From assembly GCA_947653315.1 (NCBI GenBank), contig CANTGP010000033.1, forward strand, positions 1 through 13,654: a stretch of 13,654 nucleotides of DNA. Reading direction: 5' to 3'. Position numbers and translations under genes: made by a program. This DNA is from an uncultured Lachnospiraceae bacterium (GTDB lineage Bacteria > Bacillota > Clostridia > Lachnospirales > Lachnospiraceae). Positions 1 through 7,246 of this stretch are shown here, one piece after another. Within the stretch, counting starts at the first letter, position 1, and each line of letters opens with the position of its first letter. The notes below the pieces were generated by a model. It was not told the origin of the DNA and ran no database searches. It saw only the letters and a list, made by a program, of their open reading frames with translations.

Positions 1-302
1 CGATGTTTATTAGGGTTACAGCGATCTCGTTTTCTATAAACTGTCAAAGACAGGAATATACAAACTTCATAATGTAAAGTTCTTTTTTGGGTTTGCATGA
101 AATGTAAAAAATGTCAGAAATATGAAATTCCTGCAATTCAGGCCGCAAACGGTACATTTCACGAAAAAGACGTACAAACAAAATAAAGAGATGGTAAAAT
201 ATACCCAAAATACATTCCGTGGCAGCCGCCAAATATCCGCACGGGTGCGGCTGTCTGGCTCGTTACCCGCGGGAATGAAACAAACAGATGAGGAGGACGA
301 AT
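1..302. other. Gene-free AT-rich leader with small inverted repeats
   Basis: No reading frame here looks like a gene, and I could not find a -35/-10 pair with good spacing. Three small structures are visible. A short hairpin CTGTC-AAA-GACAG lies at 41-53. A perfect 9-bp inverted repeat, TGAAATGTA (98-106) and TACATTTCA (153-161), has 46 nt between its arms. A GC-rich hairpin pairs 222-229 with 247-254 (seven Watson-Crick pairs and one G-U) and competes with a smaller hairpin, CCGCA 237-241 with TGCGG 246-250. None is followed by a T-run, so none looks like a terminator. The segment probably includes the untranslated leader of the gene at 303. Confidence 0.5.
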
Positions 303-1001
303 ATGGGGCTGTTTACAAACAAGGATAAGGCGTGTCCGATATGCGGCAATGGAACGCCGAGACTTTTTGCGACAAAGATTGAGGGGACACCGATTTGTAG
401 CAACTGTAATGATAAGATTCTTGCAGATAACGGGATTGTTAATAACTGGACGCTTGAGATTCTAAAGGAGCATCTTGCATACCGTAATGAGAACAAAAAA
501 CTTGTGGAGAACTTTACCCCTACCCGCACGGTCAAGCATGAGCGGGAAATGGTGATTGATGATGTAAATCAACTGTTTTATTTCAAGAGTTGGGTTGAGG
601 ATAATCCTCCGGTGTTCAAATTCAGTGATATCATGGGATTCAACATCCAACTCGCATACGATACCGTGGAAACCTGGTACAAAGGGATGGAGCGTACACC
701 GTACCAGCCGATGAGCAACGGTCTTCTTGCGGGAATCTCTGTATTGGCAGGTCTTGCAGGTATTGACAAGAGCGATAAGGATGAGAGTGTTTATGAAAAT
801 CTGAAGGTCATGCTTCAGATTGACACGCCCTATCTTCATGAATACGAGCTTTGCAGTATTTCTGTGAGTGGCCAAAACCAAGCGGCTTATATGGATGATG
901 TCGCACGGCAGATGAGCAAGGTTCATTCGCTCTGTAATCTTCTGATCGCATTGACAAAGGAGGCAGACAAAAGCAGGGGCAACAGGAAAAACGGCTTTTA
1001 G
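303..1001 (+). CDS. DUF4428-like zinc-ribbon protein
   Basis: This 232-residue protein of unknown function opens with a four-cysteine zinc ribbon: C11-P-I-C14 and C32-S-N-C35, 17 residues apart. That is typical of DUF4428 and related short treble-clef domains. The rest is soluble with no clear membrane span; residues around 140-160 are small and hydrophobic (GLLAGISVLAGLAG). The start at 303 is chosen because AGGAGG (290-295) sits 7 nt upstream. An ATG at 288 overlaps that site and is unlikely to be used. Wording of the codons differs from the genes that follow: fewer CGG and GGG triplets and more AT. This suggests a different history or a recently gained accessory gene (inference). The DUF4428 assignment rests on the Cys pattern and general resemblance; the biological role is unknown. 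Confidence 0.7.
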   Translation: MGLFTNKDKACPICGNGTPRLFATKIEGTPICSNCNDKILADNGIVNNWTLEILKEHLAYRNENKKLVENFTPTRTVKHEREMVIDDVNQLFYFKSWVEDNPPVFKFSDIMGFNIQLAYDTVETWYKGMERTPYQPMSNGLLAGISVLAGLAGIDKSDKDESVYENLKVMLQIDTPYLHEYELCSISVSGQNQAAYMDDVARQMSKVHSLCNLLIALTKEADKSRGNRKNGF

Positions 1002-1058
1002 GGATTTGAGACAGTGGTTTTGAAAAAGGGTTTTGCGGTAATTCGGGAAGCGTTAAGA

Positions 1059-1085
1059 ATATAATTTCCTTCCGGGGCATATATT
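1059..1085 (+). promoter_or_regulatory. Candidate sigma-E-type sporulation promoter of spoIVA
   Basis: The -35 core ATA is at 1059-1061 inside GAATATA. It is followed by exactly 16 bases and then CATATATT (1078-1085). The mother-cell sigma-E consensus known from Bacillus subtilis is about ATa-N16-cATAcanT, so the -10 has one mismatch. Transcription would start near 1092, leaving a short leader with the GGAAGGGG ribosome site (1100-1107). spoIVA belongs to the sigma-E regulon in Bacillus, which supports the call. The gene at 7303 has a near-identical arrangement. Confidence 0.65.
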
Positions 1086-1114
1086 GTAACAGCAAATATG
1101 GAAGGGGACTTCGT

Positions 1115-2596
1115 ATGGACGCAGTACATACACATAACCTATACAAAGACATACAATTCCGCACAGGAGGAGAAATTTACATGGGCGTGGTGGGACCCGT
1201 CAGGACGGGGAAATCCACTTTCATCAAACGTTTCATGGATATCATGGTGCTGCCTTACATGACGCAGGAGCATGAAAAAGTACGGGCGCAGGATGAACTT
1301 CCGCAGAGTTCCGGCGGAAAGACGATTACTACAACGGAACCGAAATTTATCCCAAAAGAAGCGGCGAAAATCACGCTGGGAGAGGATATTGACGTCAATG
1401 TCCGGTTGATCGACTGCGTGGGTTATATGGTGGATGGAGCTACCGGACATATCGAGGATGATGCGGAACGGATGGTTAAGACGCCCTGGTCGGCGGAGGA
1501 GATTCCCTTTACCCAGGCGGCGGAAATCGGAACGCGTAAGGTGATCAACGACCATTCCACCATCGGGATCGTCGTGACCTGCGACGGCAGTTTCGGTGAA
1601 ATACCGCGGGAAAATTACGTTCCGGCAGAGGAACGCACGATTTCGGAACTAAAAAAAATACATAAACCGTTTATCGTTTTGGTAAATACGGAGAAACCTT
1701 ATTCGGAAGAAGCGGTAAAGCTGGCGGAGAATATCGGCCGGAAATACCAGGTCAGCGCCATGCCGGTGAATTGCGAACAACTGAAAAAAGAGGATATCCA
1801 TGACATCATGGAAAAAATCCTGTATGAATTTCCGCTGACCATGGTAGAATTTTACATGCCAAAATGGGTGGAGATGCTTCCGAATACCCATAAGATGAAA
1901 GCGGACATCATCCAGCAGATTAAGGCGCTGATGGGCGGGCTCGGATGCGTGAAGGATGTGGCGGACGGCGGAATCGGGCTGGAAAGCGAATACATAAGGA
2001 AATGCAAAGTGGACGGCGTGGATATGGCGACCGGATGCGTGGCGGTGTCCCTGGATGTGGACGATTCCTATTATTATGAAATGTTAAGTGACCTGGTGGG
2101 AGAGAGCATTACCAGCGAATACCAGCTTTTGAACGTGTTAAGGGATATGGCAAAGATGAAACGGGAGTACGTTAAGGTACTTCATGCCGTGGAAGCGGTA
2201 CGGTGCAAAGGATATGGCGTGGTGACGCCGGACAGGGACGAAATCACGTTGGATAAACCGGAAGTGATACGGCACGGCAACAAATTCGGCGTGAAAATCA
2301 AGGCGGAAAGCCCAAGCATCCATATGATCCGGGCAAACATCGAAACCGAGATTTCACCCATTGTCGGTACGGAGAAACAGGCGGAAGACCTGATACGTTA
2401 TATTTCCGATGCCGGAACGAGTGAGGAGGGGATTTGGGAAACGAATATTTTCGGTAAGACGGTGGAACAGTTGGTAAATGACGGTATTTCCGGTAAAATT
2501 GCCATGATTGGGGAAGAAAGCCAAATGAAGCTGCAGGAGACCATGCAGAAAATTGTAAATGACAGCAACGGCGGGATGGTCTGCATTATTATTTAA
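1115..2596 (+). CDS. spoIVA: Stage IV sporulation protein A (SpoIVA), spore coat ATPase
   Basis: SpoIVA is a mother-cell ATPase of the TRAFAC GTPase-like group. It polymerises on the outer forespore membrane and forms the basement layer of the spore coat; in Bacillus it is anchored by SpoVM and is also needed for cortex formation. The protein is 493 residues, the usual length. Near the N-terminus is the family-typical Walker A loop GPVRTGKS (residues 27-34), followed by an SSGGKTITTTEPKFIPKEA-type switch segment and LIDCVGY as the Walker B region. The C-terminus ends GGMVCIII, like the conserved hydrophobic tail of the family, so the protein is complete. The start fits GGAAGGGG (1100-1107) with 7 nt spacing. 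It appears monocistronic: it has its own sigma-E-like promoter and a hairpin downstream. No key residue appears to be missing. Confidence 0.97.
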   Translation: MDAVHTHNLYKDIQFRTGGEIYMGVVGPVRTGKSTFIKRFMDIMVLPYMTQEHEKVRAQDELPQSSGGKTITTTEPKFIPKEAAKITLGEDIDVNVRLIDCVGYMVDGATGHIEDDAERMVKTPWSAEEIPFTQAAEIGTRKVINDHSTIGIVVTCDGSFGEIPRENYVPAEERTISELKKIHKPFIVLVNTEKPYSEEAVKLAENIGRKYQVSAMPVNCEQLKKEDIHDIMEKILYEFPLTMVEFYMPKWVEMLPNTHKMKADIIQQIKALMGGLGCVKDVADGGIGLESEYIRKCKVDGVDMATGCVAVSLDVDDSYYYEMLSDLVGESITSEYQLLNVLRDMAKMKREYVKVLHAVEAVRCKGYGVVTPDRDEITLDKPEVIRHGNKFGVKIKAESPSIHMIRANIETEISPIVGTEKQAEDLIRYISDAGTSEEGIWETNIFGKTVEQLVNDGISGKIAMIGEESQMKLQETMQKIVNDSNGGMVCIII

Positions 2597-2608
2597 CTGC
2601 CGGAAATC

Positions 2609-2692
2609 GGAAAGGAAATCGGAAAGAAAATCGGAAAAGAAACCGGAAAGAAAACCGGAAAGAAAACCGGAAAGAAAATGGAAAAGGAAATG
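2609..2692. repeat. 12-bp purine tandem repeat after spoIVA
   Basis: Seven consecutive 12-base units, most like GGAAAGAAAACC, run from 2609 to 2692. Units 4 and 5 (2645-2656 and 2657-2668) are identical and the others differ by one to four bases. The tract is almost pure purine on this strand. Its period is a multiple of three, and it lies in the same frame as spoIVA just after the stop. A matching 14-mer, GGAAATCGGAAAGG, occurs at 2602-2615 and again at 3613-3626 behind the LytTR gene. Confidence 0.9.
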
Positions 2693-2720
2693 GGGCGCTT
2701 CTAAAGGGCGCCCTTGACTT
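2693..2720 (+). terminator. Probable spoIVA terminator hairpin
   Basis: GGGCGC (2693-2698) pairs with GCGCCC (2708-2713). Two further G-U pairs can extend the stem, leaving a five-base loop. The tail TTGACTT is only moderately T-rich, so termination may be partial. The hairpin directly abuts the -35 box of the next promoter, which begins at 2714. Confidence 0.5.
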
Positions 2721-2742
2721 TAAATGTAAAAATACATATAAT
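2714..2742 (+). promoter_or_regulatory. Sigma-A promoter of the LytTR regulator gene
   Basis: TTGACT (2714-2719) and a perfect TATAAT (2737-2742) are separated by 17 bases, the optimal vegetative spacing. Transcription should begin near 2749. That gives a leader of roughly 98 nt to the start at 2847, and makes the upstream in-frame ATG at 2754 nearly leaderless and without a ribosome site. Confidence 0.8.
2724..2737. promoter_or_regulatory. Palindrome in the promoter spacer (possible operator)
   Basis: ATGTA (2724-2728) and TACAT (2733-2737) flank four A residues and lie between the -35 and -10 boxes, sharing one base with the -10. A repressor bound here would block the promoter. The half-sites are short and AT-rich, so chance is a real alternative. 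No cognate regulator is identified. Confidence 0.3.
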
Positions 2743-2846
2743 TATATTTTATAATGGGGAGAAACGGCCGGGGAATCCGTTTTAGGGGAAAGAAATTTAA
2801 CGGGAGCGTGTTTGGAAACATGCTTTCGGGAAACGGTGGGATAAAG

Positions 2847-3575
2847 ATGTGTCTGATAGCGCTCTGCGATGATGAGACAGGAGAGTTGGACAAAACGGAA
2901 GCCATGCTGAATGTCTATCGGAACAGGAATCCAAAATACGAAATGGTAATCGAACGGTTCCAAAATGCGGAAGAATTGCTTTTTGCCGTCAGGGAGAAGA
3001 ATTTCCTGCCGGATTTGCTGCTTTTAGACATTTACATGCCAAAAAAGCTGGGAACCGAGGTGGCAAAGGAGTTCCGGGAGTTGGGAAACGACGGGAGAAT
3101 CCTTTTCCTGACCAGCTCCACGGCACATGCGTTGGAGGCTTTCCGCGTGGATGCCGTGCAGTATCTTGTGAAGCCCGTTTCGGAGAACGAATTGTTTCCC
3201 GTGCTGGATAAAATTTTTCTGCATATGGAGGAGGAACAGAAAAAGTTCCTGCTTTTGCGGATTGACGGGAAGATCAGCAGGGTTGCGTTAAACGATATTG
3301 TTTACTGTGAGGCACAGGGGCGGTACCAGTGCATGCATTTATCGGACGGCAGACAGCCGGTGCTGCGCATGACCATGACGGAAATTTACGGGATGCTTTC
3401 CGTTCATCCCGAATTTGTGAAAGTGGGGATTTCCTATATTGTCAACCTGGAGCATGTGGACAGCCTGAATGCACAGGATATGTGTTTTGATACCGGAAAA
3501 AATATCCATTTGCCGAGAGGGGCTTACCAACCCTTGCGGGAAATGTACTTTAAATATTATTGTGAGGAAATGTAG
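2847..3575 (+). CDS. LytTR-family response regulator
   Basis: This is a 242-residue two-component response regulator of the AgrA/LytR type. The receiver domain (about 1-125) shows acidic residues D8-D9, the phospho-acceptor D61 in LLLLDIYMP, the conserved switch residue near S90 and the K109-P110 pair in YLVKP. The LytTR DNA-binding domain (about 134-240) contains the IVYCEAQGRY strand, a long-range contact segment (FVKVGISYIVNLEHV) and a final LPRGAYQPLREMYFKYY helix. The start at 2847 is preferred because GGTGGG (2835-2840) lies 6 nt upstream and the receiver begins at once. The ATG at 2754 would add 31 residues unlike any receiver. The gene has its own promoter and terminator. The likely partner kinase is the GHKL protein at 5942, separated from it by a chemoreceptor gene; the pairing is inference. 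Confidence 0.93.
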   Translation: MCLIALCDDETGELDKTEAMLNVYRNRNPKYEMVIERFQNAEELLFAVREKNFLPDLLLLDIYMPKKLGTEVAKEFRELGNDGRILFLTSSTAHALEAFRVDAVQYLVKPVSENELFPVLDKIFLHMEEEQKKFLLLRIDGKISRVALNDIVYCEAQGRYQCMHLSDGRQPVLRMTMTEIYGMLSVHPEFVKVGISYIVNLEHVDSLNAQDMCFDTGKNIHLPRGAYQPLREMYFKYYCEEM

Positions 3576-3626
3576 GAAAATAACGGACTGGAAAAGCGGG
3601 AAACGCAAAAAGGGAAATCGGAAAGG

Positions 3627-3660
3627 GGTTCGGTACAGGGAACATACCGTGCCTTTTTTT
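3627..3660 (+). terminator. Rho-independent terminator of the LytTR gene
   Basis: CGGTA (3631-3635) pairs with TACCG (3645-3649). Outer pairs G3627-C3653 and G3628-C3652 lie across a small internal loop. A run of seven T (3654-3660) follows at once. The position, about 50 nt after the stop, fits termination of the response-regulator transcript. Confidence 0.65.
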
Positions 3661-3661
3661 A

Positions 3662-3764
3662 TGCACACGGGCACCCTAAGGAAGATGCCAGCGAAGCTGG
3701 CGGGTGCCCGGCGCGCGAGCAGGGGAAATATTTTTTCCCCTGCTCGATTGTACAGCCCCGTGCA
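3662..3764. other. Multi-hairpin structured element (possible ncRNA or palindromic repeat)
   Basis: Three nested or adjacent pairings can be drawn. A possible closing stem joins TGCAC (3662-3666) and GTGCA (3760-3764). Arm 1 has an outer 8-bp stem, GGGCACCC (3669-3676) with GGGTGCCC (3702-3709), and an inner 6-bp stem, GCCAGC (3687-3692) with GCTGGC (3696-3701), with a GAA loop. The right side is continuous, while the left side carries a 10-nt bulge (3677-3686). Arm 2 is a perfect 13-bp stem, 3716-3728 with 3734-3746, with the loop TATTT. The bulge sequence AGGAAGATGCC is repeated at 3766-3776, just before a CGC-GAAA-GCG hairpin. No known riboswitch consensus was recognised. It could be a leader element, a small RNA or a REP-like mobile palindrome. 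Confidence 0.6.
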
Positions 3765-3852
3765 GAGGAAGATGCCGCGAAAGCGTAATATCAGCAAATG
3801 GTGCCGAAAAATCTGCAAATTATGACATGCCGTACCGGAAAAGAAGGGATTT

Positions 3853-3861
3853 TGCTATACT
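3853..3861 (+). promoter_or_regulatory. Extended -10 promoter before the chemoreceptor
   Basis: TGC-TATACT (3853-3861) matches the extended -10 pattern TGN-TATAAT with one change. No good -35 is seen at 17 bp, which extended -10 promoters tolerate. Transcription would start about 40 nt before the chemoreceptor start. A flagellar-type sigma-D promoter was looked for and not found. Confidence 0.45.
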
Positions 3862-3909
3862 ATTATTTAAGGGGATAGGAAAATCGAATATTTTATTAAA
3901 GAGAGGCGG

Positions 3910-5925
3910 ATGATACAAGTGGGAAAAACAATGAAAGGAAGGCTGACCATCAGCGTCATCGGAATTGTCATGGCTGGTATTTTGCTGACGACCGCAGGAA
4001 TCGTAACGCTTGCAGGAACGCGCATGGTGGAAAACCGGACGGAGGCACTGCAGTTGTATGCGGATAAATATGCGGAGGAAATCAATACATGGATTGAAAG
4101 GGAAAAAATGCTGGCAAAAGGGACGGCAGACGGTATTGCCGCCGTTGGGAGTACGGAAGATGCGTTTCTCCAGTCTATGGTGGAAAGCCATGCAAAAGGC
4201 AGGGAGGAACTGCTGAACCTGTACTGCGGCGTTAAAGACGGCAGGTTTCTCCAGTCTAACCGCGAGGCAGCGATACCGGAAGGATATAATCCCGTGGAGC
4301 GGGGATGGTATCAACAGGCGGCGCAGGGGAATGCGGTTATCGTGACGGATCCCTATATGGACGCCATTACCGGGCAGATGTGCGCAACGGTTGCGGCACC
4401 GGTATACATAGACGGCAATTTGGAAGCGGTCATCGGTTTGGACGTTACCCTTTCCACGGTAACGGACCTGACGGAAAGTATCCATTATGCCGAAGGGGTA
4501 TACGGTTTTCTGACAGACAGCACCGGACAGTACGTGGCGCATAAGAATAAGGACTATGAACCCACGGGGGAAAGTTCGGTTGCGGTGACGGACGTTCTGC
4601 CGGAACTTGGGGGAATACTGGCGGGTACGGGAAAAAATGTCGTGAAAGCGGAGGATTATGACGGCGCCGAATGCTATTTTGCGGTGGCAGGGATTGCGGG
4701 CAGCGGTTGGAAGGTGGGCGTGGCGGAGCCTTCCTTTCATATCAGGGATTCCATTTTTGCCATGGTGGCGGTAGCCGTGGCGATTGTTTTGGTCATTAGC
4801 ATCCTGACGGCAGTGTTCATGGCAGGAATGATTGGACGGATACTGGCTCCGGTACAGACATTGAAACAGTTTGCTTCCGGTGATTTTTCGGAGCAAACCG
4901 TCAGGGATTATGGGAAAGGAATCCCGAAGGAATACAAAAACGAATCGGAGCAGATTGAAAAGGCCACGGCGGACGTGCGCAGGCAGATCAGGGAGATCAT
5001 TTTGAATACCAAGCAGGATGCGGGGCAGATCCATACCATAGCAGAAGGAACTTCGGATAGGATGGATTTATTAAATAAGGATATTTCCGGTATCGCCGAT
5101 GCGGTAGGAAAAGTCAGGGAGCAGGGAAAGGAAGCCAGCGGGCTTGCAAATAGCATAAAAAGTACGGGTCAGGAACTTGGGAATGCCATAGAAAACGTGG
5201 CAAAAAAAGCAGGGGAAGCCGCCTGCCAGTCCGCCGGTATTATGGACCGTGCGGGGCGGCAGCATGAAAACGTGGAGAACTCCGGCAGGGAAGCGGTAAG
5301 CATCTATCAGGAGACGAAGGCGGAATTGGAAAAAGCCATTGCCGACAGTAAGAAAGTGCAGGAAATCGATACGCTGACGGAAGAAATCCTTGCCATCAGT
5401 TCCCAGACGAATCTTTTGGCGCTGAATGCTTCCATAGAGGCGGCAAGGGCAGGGGAGGCCGGAAAGGGATTTGCGGTAGTGGCGGAGCAGATCAGGCAGT
5501 TGGCGGACGATTCCAAACAGGCGGTGGACAAAATCCGCAAAGTAACGGAAGGGGTGACGGAGAATGTAACCTGCCTGTCCGGCAGTTCGCAGCGTATTTT
5601 GGAATTTATGAACGGGAAGGTGATGGAAGATTACAGGGGAATGACGGAACTTGCAAAGCTGTATGAGCAGGATGCCGTATTTTACAGTGATATTGCCGGT
5701 GAACTGGGCGCGTCTTCGGAAGAAATGAGCGTGAGCATGGCGGGCATTAACGAATCCATTGCCGCCGTTACGGCACTGGTCGGGGAAATGACGCAGTATA
5801 TCCAGGGAATCGGGGAGAAAGCGGGCATTTCCAGCCAAAATTCGCAGGCAGTCATGGAACAGACGCAGGAATTGTTCCGGTTAAGCGAACGGCTGAACCG
5901 GACGGTGGCGTCCTTTAAGGTATAA
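3910..5925 (+). CDS. Methyl-accepting chemotaxis protein with amino-acid-type dCache sensor
   Basis: This 671-residue transmembrane chemoreceptor would signal through CheW/CheA. Order: short N-terminus, TM1 (about 13-35), extracellular dCache domain (about 40-275), TM2 (about 283-308), a HAMP-like linker ([15 protein letters not shown]) and a coiled-coil signalling domain. The conserved tip, around residues 491-537, contains [18 protein letters not shown] followed by [19 protein letters not shown]. The sensor shows Y126, R131, W133, Y134, D151 and D178, the residues and spacing of the amino-acid-binding dCache motif. No CheR/CheB pentapeptide is present; the protein ends in VASFKV. The start is uncertain: GAGAGG (3901-3906) is very close to ATG 3910, and GTG 3919 or ATG 3931 would still precede TM1. 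The kinase gene follows after 16 nt, suggesting co-transcription. No other chemotaxis genes lie in the window. Confidence 0.95.
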   Translation: MIQVGKTMKGRLTISVIGIVMAGILLTTAGIVTLAGTRMVENRTEALQLYADKYAEEINTWIEREKMLAKGTADGIAAVGSTEDAFLQSMVESHAKGREELLNLYCGVKDGRFLQSNREAAIPEGYNPVERGWYQQAAQGNAVIVTDPYMDAITGQMCATVAAPVYIDGNLEAVIGLDVTLSTVTDLTESIHYAEGVYGFLTDSTGQYVAHKNKDYEPTGESSVAVTDVLPELGGILAGTGKNVVKAEDYDGAECYFAVAGIAGSGWKVGVAEPSFHIRDSIFAMVAVAVAIVLVISILTAVFMAGMIGRILAPVQTLKQFASGDFSEQTVRDYGKGIPKEYKNESEQIEKATADVRRQIREIILNTKQDAGQIHTIAEGTSDRMDLLNKDISGIADAVGKVREQGKEASGLANSIKSTGQELGNAIENVAKKAGEAACQSAGIMDRAGRQHENVENSGREAVSIYQETKAELEKAIADSKKVQEIDTLTEEILAISSQTNLLALNASIEAARAGEAGKGFAVVAEQIRQLADDSKQAVDKIRKVTEGVTENVTCLSGSSQRILEFMNGKVMEDYRGMTELAKLYEQDAVFYSDIAGELGASSEEMSVSMAGINESIAAVTALVGEMTQYIQGIGEKAGISSQNSQAVMEQTQELFRLSERLNRTVASFKV

Positions 5926-5941
5926 GGAGGGGCAGGAAAAT

Positions 5942-7246
5942 ATGTTGGGTGGTTCCGTATTCATCTCCATCGTTCGGATGGTTTTTAGTTTATCGGGGAC
6001 GGTCCTGTTGTTCATGCTGATGGACGAACCGAGGTTTAGCAGGAAAAAGACACTGGCTTTGTATATGGGCACCTGTCTGGTGCTTCTGCCGATTACATGC
6101 GTTTGGTATGTATATAGCTGGCAAACGTTTGTGAAACTGGCACCCATCAGCCTGTTTACGGTACTTTCGCTAGTATCGGTGTACGTGAGCAGCACACGGA
6201 TTTACCTGACGCTTTATAAGCTGGCATTTACGTATTACCTGATGGCTTTTTTTATCATCGGGGGAATCGAAATTGCCACGATTTTTTTCGGAGGGAATGT
6301 ATGGGCGGATATTGTTGCACGGGGAATCCTGATTGCGGTTTTGGCTTATTTTATCAATAAATATTTAAGAAGATTCATTCATGAATTCGGCATTTATTTG
6401 GAAAGTGAGTTGGACAGGATCAGCCTTGCGGTGCTGATCGTCAGCCTTTTCTTCGGCATCCTGTTTGTCCTAAGGCCATATAATGAAGAAGAAATGAAAT
6501 ACCGCCTTTTGCAGATTACGGCAAACTTTTTCCTGGTTAGTCTTTTGCAGATCATGGTTTTCCGGCTGTATCTCCATATCGGGAAGGAATCGGAATACCG
6601 GACGGAAAACCAGCTTATGCAGATGAACCACCGTCTGCTGGAACGCCAGTTGGAATTTTTGGAGGAGTCGGTGGAATCCGGCAGGCGTATCCGGCATGAT
6701 GCCAGACACCATAACATGATTATCGCGGAGTATGCCCGCAGGGGGCAGAACAGTGAACTGTTAAAATATTTGGGCGAATACGAAAAAAACATGGAGGAGG
6801 GAACGGCTCCCGTCCTGTGCGGGAATATCGCCGTAAACAACATCCTTTCGGCGTATACGGGAAAAGCAAAAAAAGAACGGATTAAGGTTCTTTTGGATAT
6901 CCAGGTGGAAAAAGATTGCGGCATCCGGGACATCGACTTGGTGACGGTGCTGTCCAATGCTTATGAAAACGCCATTTACGGCTGTTTGGAAGCGAGAAAG
7001 CAGGCGCCGGAAAGGGAATGCGCCATTAACCTATTGGTTAAAAGAAAAAGCAATAAGCTGGTGATATACTGCAGTAATACATGCAGGATGGAAACGAGTT
7101 TTAAAAACGGATACCCGAAACCGGAATTCACGGGCGGAATCGGGGTGTCCAGCATCGTGAAGACGGCAAAAAGTTATGGCGGGGAGCCGGATTTTAAAAA
7201 TGACGGCGGGGTGTTTATTTTCCGGCTGCTTATGAATATCCCGTAG
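5942..7246 (+). CDS. GHKL sensor histidine kinase (AgrC-like)
   Basis: This 434-residue membrane histidine kinase has an N-terminal half with about six hydrophobic spans (roughly residues 6-27, 38-58, 66-82, 92-116, 124-140, 160-178, with another near 190-210). A coiled linker leads to the H-box, RRIRHDARHHN, with H252 the likely phosphorylation site. The GHKL ATPase follows, with the N-box VLSNAYENA (N339, N343) and the G-box GGIGVSS (398-404). The final FIFRLLMNIP strand is typical of the family's end. AgrC-like kinases usually pair with LytTR regulators; the one at 2847 is the obvious candidate (inference). AAGGAGG (5924-5930) overlaps the chemoreceptor stop region with 11 nt spacing to the start, so the two genes are probably transcribed together. 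The signal detected cannot be told from sequence: the membrane half resembles no specific sensor that I can name. Confidence 0.9.
   Translation: MLGGSVFISIVRMVFSLSGTVLLFMLMDEPRFSRKKTLALYMGTCLVLLPITCVWYVYSWQTFVKLAPISLFTVLSLVSVYVSSTRIYLTLYKLAFTYYLMAFFIIGGIEIATIFFGGNVWADIVARGILIAVLAYFINKYLRRFIHEFGIYLESELDRISLAVLIVSLFFGILFVLRPYNEEEMKYRLLQITANFFLVSLLQIMVFRLYLHIGKESEYRTENQLMQMNHRLLERQLEFLEESVESGRRIRHDARHHNMIIAEYARRGQNSELLKYLGEYEKNMEEGTAPVLCGNIAVNNILSAYTGKAKKERIKVLLDIQVEKDCGIRDIDLVTVLSNAYENAIYGCLEARKQAPERECAINLLVKRKSNKLVIYCSNTCRMETSFKNGYPKPEFTGGIGVSSIVKTAKSYGGEPDFKNDGGVFIFRLLMNIP

Noticed and set aside
3662..3785. Cyclic-di-GMP riboswitch in front of the chemoreceptor
   Set aside because: Clostridial chemoreceptors are often under such switches, but the conserved GEMM core segments are not present.
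3786..3810. Flagellar sigma-D promoter (TAAT, then GCCGAAAA)
   Set aside because: The spacing is 13 rather than about 15 and the -10 half does not match GCCGATAA.
3469..3825. 118-codon + frame over the LytTR gene end and the hairpin region
   Set aside because: Its sequence comes from hairpins and purine tracts (many Arg/Lys/Pro), it has no ribosome site and no family resemblance.
3820..5034. 404-codon open frame on the minus strand under the chemoreceptor gene
   Set aside because: It is a shadow of the strong + strand gene: His/Arg/Phe-rich, no domain, no ribosome site, and the + frame has full family motifs.
5071..5838. 255-codon minus-strand frame under the signalling domain
   Set aside because: Low-complexity composition typical of an antisense shadow; the chemoreceptor is certain here.
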